64,000 bases of DNA from the NCBI RefSeq assembly GCF_002022685.1, contig NZ_CP019789.1:1608627-1672626 (forward strand), written 5' to 3'. The notes below the pieces were generated by a model. It was given only the letters and a program-made list of their open reading frames with translations. It searched no databases and had not been told where the DNA came from. The DNA is from Bartonella schoenbuchensis R1. GTDB taxonomy: Bacteria > Pseudomonadota > Alphaproteobacteria > Rhizobiales > Rhizobiaceae. The position numbers were made by a program, and so were the translations under genes. Positions 10,360 to 20,290 of the stretch are shown piece after piece; the stretch's first letter is position 1, and each line of letters begins with the position of its first letter.

Positions 10360-11043
10360 ATGAACAGCTACACCCTTTTAATTGTTGAGGAAGAGGATGA
10401 CTTGCGCTCTATTCTACTAGAACAATTGCAAATCCATGAAGAATTTGAAGTGCTCCAAGCAAAAACAGCCAAAGAAGGAATCGCAATAGCTCATAAAGAA
10501 AAAGTCGATCTTGCTATTTTTGATATTAAACTGCCTGATCTAGATGGTCGCGAAGCTGTAAAAAAATTACGCGATCAAAAATTTCGTGCTCCCATTATTA
10601 TGATAACTGACCATGACACAGATTGTGATACTTTTTTAAACCTCGAAGCAGGTGCTAATGACTATGTAACAAAACCTTTTCGTTTTGCAGTATTGTTAGC
10701 GCGTATTCGAACTCAATTACATCAATATGAATACCATGAAGATGCAATTTTTCGTATTGGTTCTTACACTTTTAAACCTGGGCAAAAACTTCTTATTGAT
10801 TGCCATGGCAATAAAATCCGCCTTACCGAAAAAGAAGCAGCAATTCTTAAATATCTTTATAACATGCGTAACAAAGTTGTAAGCCGCGAAACATTGCTGG
10901 AACATATTTGGGGCTATAATAAAAACATTGTCACCCACACATTAGAAACCCATATTTATCGTTTACGCAAAAAAATTGAAAAAGACCCCTCTAATGCTCA
11001 GATCCTCGTCACAGATCAAAACGGCTATCGCCTTAATCTTTAA
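10360..11043 (+). CDS. OmpR/PhoB-family response regulator
   Basis: A 227-residue two-domain regulator. The receiver domain has the acidic cluster EEDD (11-14), the phosphoacceptor Asp55 in FDIKLPD and Lys105 in VTKPF. The C-terminal winged helix is typical (LTEKEAAILKYLY, VSRETLLEHIWGY, THTLETHIYRLRKKI). No sensor kinase gene is adjacent, so it is an orphan in this window. In Rhizobiales a regulator of this type commonly lies beside an L,D-transpeptidase gene, which suggests an envelope-related role, but the signal and targets cannot be read here. Confidence 0.92.
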   Translation: MNSYTLLIVEEEDDLRSILLEQLQIHEEFEVLQAKTAKEGIAIAHKEKVDLAIFDIKLPDLDGREAVKKLRDQKFRAPIIMITDHDTDCDTFLNLEAGANDYVTKPFRFAVLLARIRTQLHQYEYHEDAIFRIGSYTFKPGQKLLIDCHGNKIRLTEKEAAILKYLYNMRNKVVSRETLLEHIWGYNKNIVTHTLETHIYRLRKKIEKDPSNAQILVTDQNGYRLNL

Positions 11044-11086
11044 AATTTTATGAGCAATGATTACCTTTCAAATAATTCTAACATCA

Positions 11087-11848
11087 TCAACTTTTTTCTG
11101 AAACAAAATCAGATCCAGACAAGACATATCTCTCGCGAGCCTGTGGTGATAATGTAGGAATGAACACACGTCGTGATTGACGGCGTTGTATACTTATGCC
11201 TTGATAAATACGTTTGTGCGCCTGACACATTAAAAGCCCACCAAAATAAGGAAAAAGATGGCGTACAAATGGTCTATAGAAAAACGAAAACAACCGCGCT
11301 GTATAATTTAAGGAAGGTGTATAATATACAATTTCTTGCACAGGTCCGGATATAAAATTTGTTTCTTCAAATAAACGAACAATTTGTTGGCGACTATAAG
11401 GTTCACCATAACCAAAAGGTGTACGATCATTGCGTGCCCAAAAACCGCTGCGATTGGGAACAATAACAATCAAATGGCCATTAGGTGTCAAAACACGCCA
11501 TATTTCTTTAAGAGTTTCGCGTGAATTTTCTGTATATTCAAGTGCATGTACCAATAAAACACAATCAATCGAAGCATCAGGAAGAGGTAAATCTTCTTCA
11601 AAAACAAGTGCTGTAGCAACCCTATCAGCACAAGGCCAGGGTAAAGCGCCCTGACTAGCGGGCATAAAAGCAAAACAGTGTTTTGCACGCGTGCACAACA
11701 CAGAAAGGTAAGGAACTGCATAACCAAAACCCATTACCCGCTTATCAGCAAGATTTGGCCAATAGAAATTCAATTGGTCACAAATCGTCGTTTGCACCCG
11801 AAGACCAAGTGTAGAAGCATAAAAATCTTTGAGTGTAACTATATCCAA
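11087..11848 (-). CDS. Class I SAM-dependent methyltransferase (Methyltransf_11 type)
   Basis: A 253-residue protein with a SAM fold: VMGFGYAVPYLSVL as a diverged motif I, LPDASIDCVLLVHALEYTEN as the motif II/III region, and LKEIWRVLTPNGHLIVIVPNRSGFWARND as motif IV and after. The first glycine motif is atypical (GFGYA rather than GxGxG). The C-terminus is basic (HKRIYQGISIQRRQSRR). The substrate is unknown. Orthologues lie near a glyoxalase II gene in many Rhizobiales; none is present here. Confidence 0.8.
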   Translation of the reverse strand: MDIVTLKDFYASTLGLRVQTTICDQLNFYWPNLADKRVMGFGYAVPYLSVLCTRAKHCFAFMPASQGALPWPCADRVATALVFEEDLPLPDASIDCVLLVHALEYTENSRETLKEIWRVLTPNGHLIVIVPNRSGFWARNDRTPFGYGEPYSRQQIVRLFEETNFISGPVQEIVYYTPSLNYTARLFSFFYRPFVRHLFPYFGGLLMCQAHKRIYQGISIQRRQSRRVFIPTLSPQARERYVLSGSDFVSEKS

Positions 11849-12117
11849 TTTACATTACCATGTAGAAACAAATATCAAACGTTGCAGCCTTTTATAATCA
11901 ACTTATATGGGTTTGCACCCCTTCCCCTCAAGAGCAAAAACTTTCACCTTCCACTTTTAACCAAAATAATTCAAAAACAAAGTAACATAAGTAAGAGGAC
12001 ACCACGGCATTATCACTTCATCAAAAGCACGGTTACTTTGCTGTGTTCTTTATTTTGAACGCATCTTACTTTATAAAAATTTTTAATGCGCTTTTTCTAA
12101 TATTGATTTAAATTTGA

Positions 12118-14550
12118 CTAACGAAAGTGAAGCAATCTTTCAAGATAGCTTTTTTCTGCCTCAGGAATACGACCATTATTAAGGCGTTTGCGAATTTCTT
12201 CCAAAATCCGTCGTGCACGCATTTGATCATTTTTCTGTGCTCCCCCCACACCTTCTTGACCTTGACCTGTCTGTGAAGAAAGCGGGCGTCCTAATGGATC
12301 TTGAGGGCCATGAGCATCATTGTGACTATCCCCTTTTTTCAATATCTCACGCATTTCTTGTAGAACACTTTGCGCGCCTTGTCGCAAAGATTCTAAAGCC
12401 TCTGACTGATTTTGCATTGACGTTTCATAGTCCCCATTATCAAGAGCGGTCTTTGCTAAGTTCATTTTCTTTTCTGCCTCTTTCAACGCATCATTTTGTT
12501 TAAGACCTTGTGCTGAGAGTCCTTTTTCTAATTCTGATAACTCAGACTGCAATTCAATCAGGCGATCTTCCAAAGCTTTACTTTGCTTTTCCTTATTGCT
12601 TGTGACATCTGTTTCATCATAACGTTGTTTCTTTTCTAAATGGTGCGTATCATTAAGAATTTCCTGCTGTCGACGCATCAAATCACCAAGTTGATCTAGC
12701 TTTTTTTTCATTTGTGTTTCTTGATGATCATTTTCCTCTTTAGCTTGATTACTTTTTCGATTCTGCAAATGATCAAGTGTCTGCTCAATTTCAGCTAAAA
12801 GCTGTTCAGCTGCAGAAGAAGAACCCAACTTAGCCATCTCTTCAATCGAATCCAACTTTTGGGATAATGAATCTTCAGAAAGTGTAGCTCTACGCTCATT
12901 GCTATCTTTTAATTCTTTTTCAGGCAAAGCACTAATATAATCATTCACAGCTTGGCGTAAATTTGCCATCAGTCGCTCAATTTCCTCACTTGAAGTGCCA
13001 TGGCGCAATGCATCACGCAAAGCAGCCTGTGCTTGTTTTAACCTTTGCTGAGCAGACTCAAACTGATCACCTTCAATACCTAAAGCAATTTGCCATAAAT
13101 AATGAACCACATCACGCAATTGATCATCTGTTTTTGCGGCAGAAAGCCTTATCCATGCACTTTGCAATGCCAGAAAATGTGTCACATTTTGAAGGCCATC
13201 TTCCGGGCGCACAAGCAAGGCAGAAAGCATATCAAGTACACGTTCTCGTGCATGTGCATCAAGTGCTAACAAACGACGCTGCTCATCTACTGCACGGGCA
13301 ATAGGGTTGGCAAAAATACGCTGTGGTAACATCATAATAAAAGTTTTGCTACGCCCCTGCTGACCAGCCCCATCTTCTGCTACCAAAGTGATTTTAACCT
13401 CGCTACCAGCCCATGGATGACCAGATATATCTTGGACTGTTCGCATTTTACCTTTTCCACCACGCGCTAAAAGAAGCTTTATCTCAGGCGCTTTATAAAG
13501 AGGAGAAGCATTTTTATTCTGATCAAGAAGAGGTTCTATTGCAACAAAAGCCTTTGTTACACCATAATCATCATCCATCTCATAGCGCAATTCTAATGAA
13601 CCAGCCAAAATCCGCTCTGGTTTTGCAAGCCAATGAATCGTCGGCCCTTTATCCTTAATCATGTGCAAATGCCATTGTTGTTGCCTATGACGCGATGACA
13701 CAGACAAATGCATTGAACGATCTAAACGTGTTTCAAAACGAGTCATTGGATCATTTAAAGCCGTTTGTTCACTTTTTTCAGTAAGTAAAATTTTGTGTCC
13801 ACCGTCTTCAGGCACAGCCTTAACCTTAACACCAGCGCCATTAACAACGCGCACAACAACATCACTACCTTCAGGAATAGTAAGCTTTGTTGTCTCACCT
13901 TGTGTTAAATAAATAGGTGCAATACCTGTGTAAGCAGGTGGTGTTACCCAAGCATCAATACGTATTGATGATTCATCAACCACAGGGCGTAGATCAAACG
14001 CATCTGATAAACGCCCCCCAGATGAGCCAAAAGAAAAACTAAAAGCACACACACACAATAAAATAAATAGTGCCCTAAGAGCTATAGGGTCATAGGCAGC
14101 ACTATTGGGGTAAGCAAATCCGATTTGAACATGATGCAACTGTTCTGCCATGCGGCGTTGATGTTCACGCCAAATAACCACACCAGAACCATCATCATCT
14201 TCAACACACAAACGATCTTTTTGAACACTTAAAGGCTGATTTTTAAACCCATTTGTCTGTTCAATATAACAATCAACATCCCTTAGTGTTGGAAAGCGAA
14301 AGCCAAACAGCAGAAACAAACTTCCCAAAATAGCAAAAAGTACAAGCCAAAGAAAAAATAAATGCCACCAATAACTTAAGAGATTAAAAACACCAAACCA
14401 ACTAAGTGAACATAAAAGACTTAACGCTAAAAAAAATGGTAACAGTCGCGGCCATATCCGCTCAAAAAATAAGAAACACCAAGCGAGAAGGCGTGCAAAT
14501 AAAAGCCTTATTTTCAGAAAACCTTTGATGTTTTCATCTTTCATAGACAA
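12118..14550 (-). CDS. TIGR02302/DUF4175-family membrane protein
   Basis: A large 810-residue protein of a family found almost only in alphaproteobacteria. Two hydrophobic segments near residues 30-90 (LLPFFLALSLLCSLSWFGVF, then HLFFLWLVLFAILGSLFLLF) and one near residue 155 (LFILLCVCAFSFSFG) precede a large extracytoplasmic part. From about residue 450 to the end it is strongly charged and helical, with coiled-coil stretches such as LEDRLIELQSELSELEKGL. Its biochemical role is not established; the constant position beside lysA is known but unexplained. The C-terminus (EKSYLERLLHFR) is complete. Confidence 0.85.
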   Translation of the reverse strand: MSMKDENIKGFLKIRLLFARLLAWCFLFFERIWPRLLPFFLALSLLCSLSWFGVFNLLSYWWHLFFLWLVLFAILGSLFLLFGFRFPTLRDVDCYIEQTNGFKNQPLSVQKDRLCVEDDDGSGVVIWREHQRRMAEQLHHVQIGFAYPNSAAYDPIALRALFILLCVCAFSFSFGSSGGRLSDAFDLRPVVDESSIRIDAWVTPPAYTGIAPIYLTQGETTKLTIPEGSDVVVRVVNGAGVKVKAVPEDGGHKILLTEKSEQTALNDPMTRFETRLDRSMHLSVSSRHRQQQWHLHMIKDKGPTIHWLAKPERILAGSLELRYEMDDDYGVTKAFVAIEPLLDQNKNASPLYKAPEIKLLLARGGKGKMRTVQDISGHPWAGSEVKITLVAEDGAGQQGRSKTFIMMLPQRIFANPIARAVDEQRRLLALDAHARERVLDMLSALLVRPEDGLQNVTHFLALQSAWIRLSAAKTDDQLRDVVHYLWQIALGIEGDQFESAQQRLKQAQAALRDALRHGTSSEEIERLMANLRQAVNDYISALPEKELKDSNERRATLSEDSLSQKLDSIEEMAKLGSSSAAEQLLAEIEQTLDHLQNRKSNQAKEENDHQETQMKKKLDQLGDLMRRQQEILNDTHHLEKKQRYDETDVTSNKEKQSKALEDRLIELQSELSELEKGLSAQGLKQNDALKEAEKKMNLAKTALDNGDYETSMQNQSEALESLRQGAQSVLQEMREILKKGDSHNDAHGPQDPLGRPLSSQTGQGQEGVGGAQKNDQMRARRILEEIRKRLNNGRIPEAEKSYLERLLHFR

Positions 14551-14659
14551 TCATTTGTCCTTTTTAATAATAAGTTTAAGAATCATAAGACTTATACAAA
14601 ATAATTTGTACCATATAAATCGTTCCATAAAAGTTTATTGGAAACAATGTCAAAGACAT

Positions 14660-15934
14660 TTAAAAATTCTCAACCCAATCTGGAATATGATCAAAACCAA
14701 TCAATTGCGCATAATCAAGACGTGGGCGAACAACAGCATAACGCGTATCTTGAACTAAAACCTCCGGTGCCAAAAGTCGGCTATTATAGGTATTTGCCAT
14801 CACCGCACCATAAGCGCCTGCCCCAGTAATTGCCAAAAGATCACCCGCCTCTAACACTGGCAGACAACGATCTAATGCTAAATAATCACCAGTTTCACAA
14901 ACAGGGCCAACAATATCTGCATTGATCATCATACCATTTAATGGTGTTTTTTTCACTGGTATCACATCATGCCAAGCATCATAAAGTGTTGGACGCATAA
15001 AATCATTCATTGCTGCATCAACAATAACAAAATTGCGCCCCTTTCCTCTTTTGAAATATACAACAGATGTTATCAACACACCAGCATTGCCTACAATACT
15101 GCGCCCAGGCTCTAAAATTACAGTGATCCCTAAAGGTGCAATATGTTTCTTTACCAGTGCTGCATAATCAAAAGGAGAAGGCACTAAACACGACTCACGA
15201 CCATAAGAAACCCCAAGCCCACCTCCAATATCTACATGGGTTATGGCATAACCATCATTGCGTAAGTGGCGCACAAAATCTGCAGCAATTATAAATGCCT
15301 CTTCAAATGGTTTTAAATCACAAATCTGGCTACCAATATGCATAGCCACACCACACACTTGAAGACCAGGCAATTGCGCTGCTTTTTTATAGGCATCATA
15401 TGCCAATGCTAGTGGAATACCAAATTTATTTTCAGACTTACCAGTTGTAATTTTCTGATGGGTCTTTGCATCTACATCTGGAGTAAGACGCAACGAAATA
15501 CGTGCATTTTTTGAAAGTGCAACAGCCCGTGCTGATAATTGTTCAAGTTCCTGCTCTGATTCGACATTAAAACAGCAAATATCATGTGCAAGAGCAAAAT
15601 CTATCTCTCTAACCGTTTTACCAACCCCAGCATAAACAATACGATGCGCAGGAATACCAACAGCTAAAGCACGTCGTAATTCACCTTCTGACACCACATC
15701 AGCACCCGCTCCATTGTGTGCTAAAAGCCGTAAAATAGCCTGATTGGAATTTGCTTTGACCGCATAAGCAATAAGGCTAGCTATATCATGAAATGCATTT
15801 TGATAGTCTTGAAAATGTGTAACAAGTGCATTGGCTGAATAACAATAAAAAGGTGTTCCAACCTTATCTGCAAGTGTAGAAAGTGAAAGACCTTCAGCAT
15901 AGAGCATGTCTTGATGATAAGGGAAAAAACGCAT
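14660..15934 (-). CDS. lysA: Diaminopimelate decarboxylase
   Basis: PLP enzyme that decarboxylates meso-diaminopimelate to L-lysine, the last step after DapF (51.4 kb here). At 424 residues it has the family length. The PLP lysine is Lys60 in AYAVKANSN; other landmarks are MHIGSQI, the glycine loop THVDIGGGLGVSYG, EPGRSIVGNAG and the C-terminal GAYGAVMANTYNSR. Both the substrate and dimer-interface regions look intact. It is followed on the same strand by the TIGR02302 gene and preceded by the small lipoprotein gene, with 8 bp between the latter and lysA, suggesting one transcript. Confidence 0.95.
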   Translation of the reverse strand: MRFFPYHQDMLYAEGLSLSTLADKVGTPFYCYSANALVTHFQDYQNAFHDIASLIAYAVKANSNQAILRLLAHNGAGADVVSEGELRRALAVGIPAHRIVYAGVGKTVREIDFALAHDICCFNVESEQELEQLSARAVALSKNARISLRLTPDVDAKTHQKITTGKSENKFGIPLALAYDAYKKAAQLPGLQVCGVAMHIGSQICDLKPFEEAFIIAADFVRHLRNDGYAITHVDIGGGLGVSYGRESCLVPSPFDYAALVKKHIAPLGITVILEPGRSIVGNAGVLITSVVYFKRGKGRNFVIVDAAMNDFMRPTLYDAWHDVIPVKKTPLNGMMINADIVGPVCETGDYLALDRCLPVLEAGDLLAITGAGAYGAVMANTYNSRLLAPEVLVQDTRYAVVRPRLDYAQLIGFDHIPDWVENF

Positions 15935-15942
15935 AAAAACCT

Positions 15943-16122
15943 CTATTGTATCAATCGATCGAGAATAAAAGGTTTATCCGCCTTTCTTTCAGAAACAAAA
16001 GCTCCTTGTGAAGACTCCACCGTTGTTGAAGAAGGTAATTCTAATGCCCCTTTACGCCCGCACCCAACTATAACAACATTAAAAAAAAGGACAATTATTA
16101 AATTCTTTAAAATAGCTCTCAT
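15943..16122 (-). CDS. lptM: Small LptM-like outer-membrane lipoprotein
   Basis: Fifty-nine residues from MRAILKNL. A hydrophobic signal (LIIVLFFNVVIVG) ends in a lipobox with the sequence VIVGC, followed at once by GRKGALELP, the CGxKGxL pattern of the LptM/YifL family. In enterobacteria LptM helps LptD maturation; I infer a similar role only from the motif. The start at 16122 was chosen over the upstream ATG at 16158 because AAAAGGGC lies just before it. The order argH-lipoprotein-lysA is conserved in alphaproteobacteria. Confidence 0.72.
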   Translation of the reverse strand: MRAILKNLIIVLFFNVVIVGCGRKGALELPSSTTVESSQGAFVSERKADKPFILDRLIQ

Positions 16123-16170
16123 ATGCCCTTTTCTTCTTATATCGATATTTTGCTGCATTTTTTGTATTTA

Positions 16171-16208
16171 CATTTAAAATCTATTCACGCATTTAAAATC
16201 TATTCACA
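16171..16208. repeat. Two-copy tandem duplication, 19-bp unit
   Basis: CATTTAAAATCTATTCACG is followed directly by CATTTAAAATCTATTCACA (18 of 19 identical, one transition). The second copy runs into the stop codon of the argH pseudogene. Confidence 0.85.
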
Positions 16209-17648
16209 CACTCACAAGATACCTTTTCCAATAGGTAATTTGGCGAAGTACTTCTAAAGGCGCTGTTCTACCAAAACTTTTACGACTTTCAACTGATTTT
16301 TCAACTGTTAAAACATCAAAAACGCTGTATTTATATTAGGATAGATCGTTTGAAGTTCAGCCAATAATAAATCATTAAGACGGCATTTCTTTTTTTCTGC
16401 CAATGCCACTGATGTGCCCAGTAATATGATGAGCCTCACGAAAGAAAAGCCCCAATTTGCGTACAAGCCAATCAACTAAATCTGTTGCTACTGCATAACC
16501 AGAATCTGCTGCTTGCTTTATGAGTGTTTTATTTACTTCCAAATTACCAATGATCCCCGTCATTGCTACCAGCTGACAATTCCAAGCTCAAAGCCCCATC
16601 AAACACATAAGTTTTATCTTCCTGCATATCCTTTGAACCTGCATGTCCTTTAAATAAGCAAGAAGTAAGTCTTTCATCATTGTTAAAAATCCAATAAACG
16701 CACTACTCAACCGTCCCGATTTCGCCCGTATAAACTCAGAAGCATCAAAATTTCTCTATCAAGATTTCTCTTTTGTGGCGTAATAGATGAACCTATTAAA
16801 AAAGCATCTGATAAATGAATAAACTGAAATTGTGCCCTCGACTACAGGATAATCTCTTCTGCTAAGACATTAAAAGATATATTGCACAAAACGCACCAGC
16901 GTGTTTAAAAATTCCAACGCAAAATCACGATCTGAAACACTATCTATTAAATTGCGCATCGGCTCATGAAACCCCAGTAGCTTGTATTGTCATAAAGCGA
17001 TCGATTGGAAAACTTGTTTTTGCCAATGCACCAGCCCCTAGAGGCGACTCATTCATTCGCTCACACGCATCACGCATACGTGATAAATCCCAACCAAATA
17101 TTTCAACATAAACCATCATATAATGACCAAACGTTACTGGCTGGGCAGTTTGTAAATGTGTAAAACCTGGCATAAAAATATAAAACTATCGACATGCTGT
17201 TCTGCTCGAATAAGCAATTGCTCTATGAACTCTTTTATACTTGCACTATCTTTCGCGTTTCATCACGCACCCATAAATGAAAATCAACTACAACCTGATC
17301 ATTACGAGATACACGCTGTGTGCAAACGGCCTGCTACAGAACCAATCAATTGGCTCAAACCGCGCCTTAATATTCATATGAATATCTTCAAGCTTTCGTG
17401 AAAAAGTAAACGTGCCTTTCTTTAACTTCTTGGCAAATAAATTCTAAACCATGCACAATTTTTTCATAATCAGAGTGTGAAATAATTTTCGTTTGTGCTA
17501 GCATTGCCACATGAGAAAGTGAACCTTCAATATCTTGCCGATAAAGTTTTTGATCACAATCAATGGAAGCGTTAATGTCTTCCATAACCGCAGCAGGGCC
17601 TTGTGCAAAATGGCCACCCTACATTTATCTCAATTTATTATCTGTCAT
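16204..17648 (-). pseudogene. argH: Argininosuccinate lyase pseudogene
   Basis: Remnant of the last enzyme of arginine synthesis. Recognisable pieces in order from the N-terminus are MTDNKLR at 17648 with in-frame TAA and TAG codons (the TAG replaces the Trp of the family motif MWGG), then [45 protein letters not shown] with [20 protein letters not shown] near 17000-17170, and the C-terminal [37 protein letters not shown] and [19 protein letters not shown] near the 3' end. Pieces lie in different frames and the signature loop GSSIMPQKKNP is not readable. Several independent lesions make this genuine decay. It still occupies the ancestral position beside the lipoprotein gene and lysA. Confidence 0.9.
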
Positions 17649-17680
17649 ACCTTAAAAGCGCCCATTCAAAGGACAAAATT

Positions 17681-18370
17681 ATGATTTCTCAAACTTTTAT
17701 CAACTGGAAAAATAAAAAAACACAACGCTTGCTTACATTTTTTATCATTGCCTTAAGTTTATACACAACAATAAACCATAATAATAAAGCGTCTCTTTTT
17801 CCTTATTTTATTTCAGTTGCAAAAGCACAAGAAACAAACGCCAATAAAATAAAAGAAGAAAAGATAACAGCGATCAAAAAAGAAGCTAAAGGCTCTTTTA
17901 AGCACCTCCGATTTGCCGATACATTTTATAATGTAAGCCAGTTTTCCTTTAAAGATATTCAGGGAAAAGAACATAAATTCTCCGAATTTACTGGAAAACC
18001 ACTGCTTATTAATCTATGGGCCATTTGGTGTGCACCTTGCCGTGTAGAAATGCCAGAGCTAGCACAATTAAAACGCGATATGAAGGGAGAGAATTTTGAT
18101 GTCATAGCCATTAACATCGATAAAGTCGCTTCTCCTGAAAAAATTCAACAATTTTTACGTGAAGTGCATGCTGATAATTTGACCTACTACCGCGACGAAA
18201 AAATGAACATTTTTACCAACATCCGCAAACAAGGACTAGCTTTAGGGCTACCCATTACACTCCTTGTTGATCAAGATGGTGACCTTATTGCTTCATTTAA
18301 TGGTATAGCTCCATGGGCCAATAACGATGCCAAAGCACTCATAAAAGCTATCATTAAAGAAACAAAATAA
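17681..18370 (+). CDS. TlpA/ResA-like membrane-anchored thioredoxin
   Basis: Periplasmic thiol-disulphide oxidoreductase of about 229 residues. An N-terminal signal/anchor (LLTFFIIALSLYTTI) is followed by a linker and a thioredoxin fold with the active site WAIWCAPCRVEMPEL. LPITLLVDQDGDLIASFNG holds the cis-proline region. Members of this family reduce apocytochrome c or copper-site cysteines; which applies here cannot be told. I chose the ATG at 17681 because AAAGGA precedes it; an upstream in-frame start at 17603 would overlap the argH remnant. The order tlpA divergent from argH is ancestral in the group. Confidence 0.88.
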   Translation: MISQTFINWKNKKTQRLLTFFIIALSLYTTINHNNKASLFPYFISVAKAQETNANKIKEEKITAIKKEAKGSFKHLRFADTFYNVSQFSFKDIQGKEHKFSEFTGKPLLINLWAIWCAPCRVEMPELAQLKRDMKGENFDVIAINIDKVASPEKIQQFLREVHADNLTYYRDEKMNIFTNIRKQGLALGLPITLLVDQDGDLIASFNGIAPWANNDAKALIKAIIKETK

Positions 18371-18898
18371 CGCTCTCAACGACCACAAATAACTATGCCT
18401 TAAAACCACTCAAAAATAGAAATTAGAAATGATCATTAATAATAAAATAAAGTCCATTTGCAAATTGCCCCACTCTCACAAACCTCCTATTAAAACACCT
18501 ATCACTAAAGTTTAGTCGATTGAGCTTGCTGAATAAAAATATGTACTACCCAGTATTAAGTATAAGGTAAGCTTCACTTTGCTATTTCCACCCGCATCAT
18601 CCATTGCCAAGGGCTTTAATCTGTCTTCACAATACACGACACCTCATGGCCTTATAATTTACATTCCAAGTCTTGTACCGTCAAACTCCTTAAAAACAGC
18701 CTTTGTTAATAAGCGTTTCACTAAATAAGTATTCTAAGCATTGAGAACAAACAAAAGCAACTTAACTTGCCATAATACATATTTGAAACTGATGACGCAT
18801 AATACAATCAATTTTAGCTTTAGGCGCAAAGCATCCTTATCAATCACCAAAAAGTGATAGTAGGATGTGCACCTTTATTCCCTAAACAAAAAGTTCTT
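18371..18898. other. Non-coding spacer
   Basis: About 530 bp between convergent genes with no gene, RNA or clear repeat that I can recognise. Confidence 0.5.
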
Positions 18899-19753
18899 TC
18901 ATAAATCTGAATGTTGTAAACGAGTGCGATAAAACATAATTGCTGCGTTTATTTCACCCCCCAAAATAAAAATCGCACTCAACATATAAAGAAAAATAAT
19001 AGCAATCATAATAGATGCTAACCCAGCGTAAGTGGACACATAATTAAACATTGTTAAATAATGTGCAAAAGTAATCGATGCCGAAAACCACAAAAATAGC
19101 GTCACGATAATTCCTGGTAAAATATCTCTCAATTTCCTGCGCTTTGCGGGCAACCATTTATGAACAATCAAAAGACTGATAAATAAAACAACCACCGCAA
19201 TCGTGTAACGCCATAAACGAATAACACCAATATATTCAACAATAAAAGGAAAATGATTTTGTGTAATTTTTATCAGCAAAGGTGCTAAAACTAATAAAAA
19301 GCTGATAACACTAATACCGATTGTTCCGATAATCACAAAAAACAAACTTTGAAAACGACAAAAAAACAAACTTCGCTGATCAACAACACGATAAGCCTTA
19401 TTCAAGGCTGCACGTAAAGCTTCTACCCCATTTGAAGCAAAATAAGCCGCCCCAACAAAAGAAAGCGTTAATAAGCCTCTTCGTTGCGTTACCAAAACAT
19501 TGACGATTTCTTTAGAAAAAGGTTCTGCAATTGCATCGGGCAACAAGTGCATAAGCGCTTCAATTTTTTGCGGTGTATACGCAAAATCCCAAAAAAAACT
19601 GGCCAGAGACGCTCCAAAAATACAAAAAGGAAAAAATGCTAAAAGCCCTGAAAGTACGATATGACTTGCAAAAGCACTGCCATTATCACGTACATAATGA
19701 CTTACTGCATTAATGAGAATACGACAGCCATAGCACAATACATTTTTTATCAA
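18899..19753 (-). CDS. YihY/BrkB-family inner-membrane protein
   Basis: A 284-residue polytopic protein with about six membrane segments, of the family once misnamed ribonuclease BN. Typical family features: the N-terminal amphipathic part, then DNGSAFASHIVLSGLLAFFPFCIFGASL, GAAYFASNGVEALRAALNKAY, and near the end YVSTYAGLASIMIAIIFLYMLSAIFILGGEINA. Transport or efflux has been proposed for the family but no substrate is known. It stands alone between two spacers. Confidence 0.88.
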   Translation of the reverse strand: MIKNVLCYGCRILINAVSHYVRDNGSAFASHIVLSGLLAFFPFCIFGASLASFFWDFAYTPQKIEALMHLLPDAIAEPFSKEIVNVLVTQRRGLLTLSFVGAAYFASNGVEALRAALNKAYRVVDQRSLFFCRFQSLFFVIIGTIGISVISFLLVLAPLLIKITQNHFPFIVEYIGVIRLWRYTIAVVVLFISLLIVHKWLPAKRRKLRDILPGIIVTLFLWFSASITFAHYLTMFNYVSTYAGLASIMIAIIFLYMLSAIFILGGEINAAIMFYRTRLQHSDL

Positions 19754-20290
19754 ATCTTCATACTCTCTGATAACTTTCCCTTTAAGTCTCTTTAAGCTTT
19801 ATAAAAATGATCTAAACTTCATAAATGAAAGTTGTTCTCGTATAAAACAGATATCTTTTTAAGGATAACAATTATGATAGCCAAATTTAAAAAAACTATA
19901 CTAAAATCAACAACGATAAATCAACAAATTTCATTGATACCTCAAATTACTAAGATCACTGCTTAACTCCCATGTTATCATTGATAAAGGAGTACTTCTT
20001 CATACACCGTACCCCAAAATATTAAGTAACCTTGTATTTTATACTTAAATCATGTTGTACAATGATCTTTTTGATCTTGATGCAAATTTGGCAATTACTC
20101 AAAACAAACAATGCTTGCTCGTATTACGCGCAATACTACAATCTCATGATCAAAAGCTTTTATGAATTATCGTTTTTTGTCTTTTGACAAAAAAATCACC
20201 ATAAAGGAAAAATATATCTCATAAAATTACCCAAATTACAAAAAATTACCCAAGTCACAAAAAGACTTTAATGCCGATGGAGCCAATATT
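19754..20290. other. Non-coding spacer
   Basis: About 540 bp with no recognisable gene. It contains a two-copy tandem duplication at 20225-20262. Confidence 0.5.
20225..20262. repeat. Two-copy tandem duplication, 19-bp unit
   Basis: AATTACCCAAATTACAAAA is followed directly by AATTACCCAAGTCACAAAA (17 of 19 identical; both differences are transitions). Confidence 0.8.

Noticed and set aside
12118..12960. TIGR02302 C-terminus as a repeat-containing surface adhesin
   Set aside because: The region is charged coiled coil without true repeats, and the lysA-linked position and membrane segments fit the TIGR02302 family.
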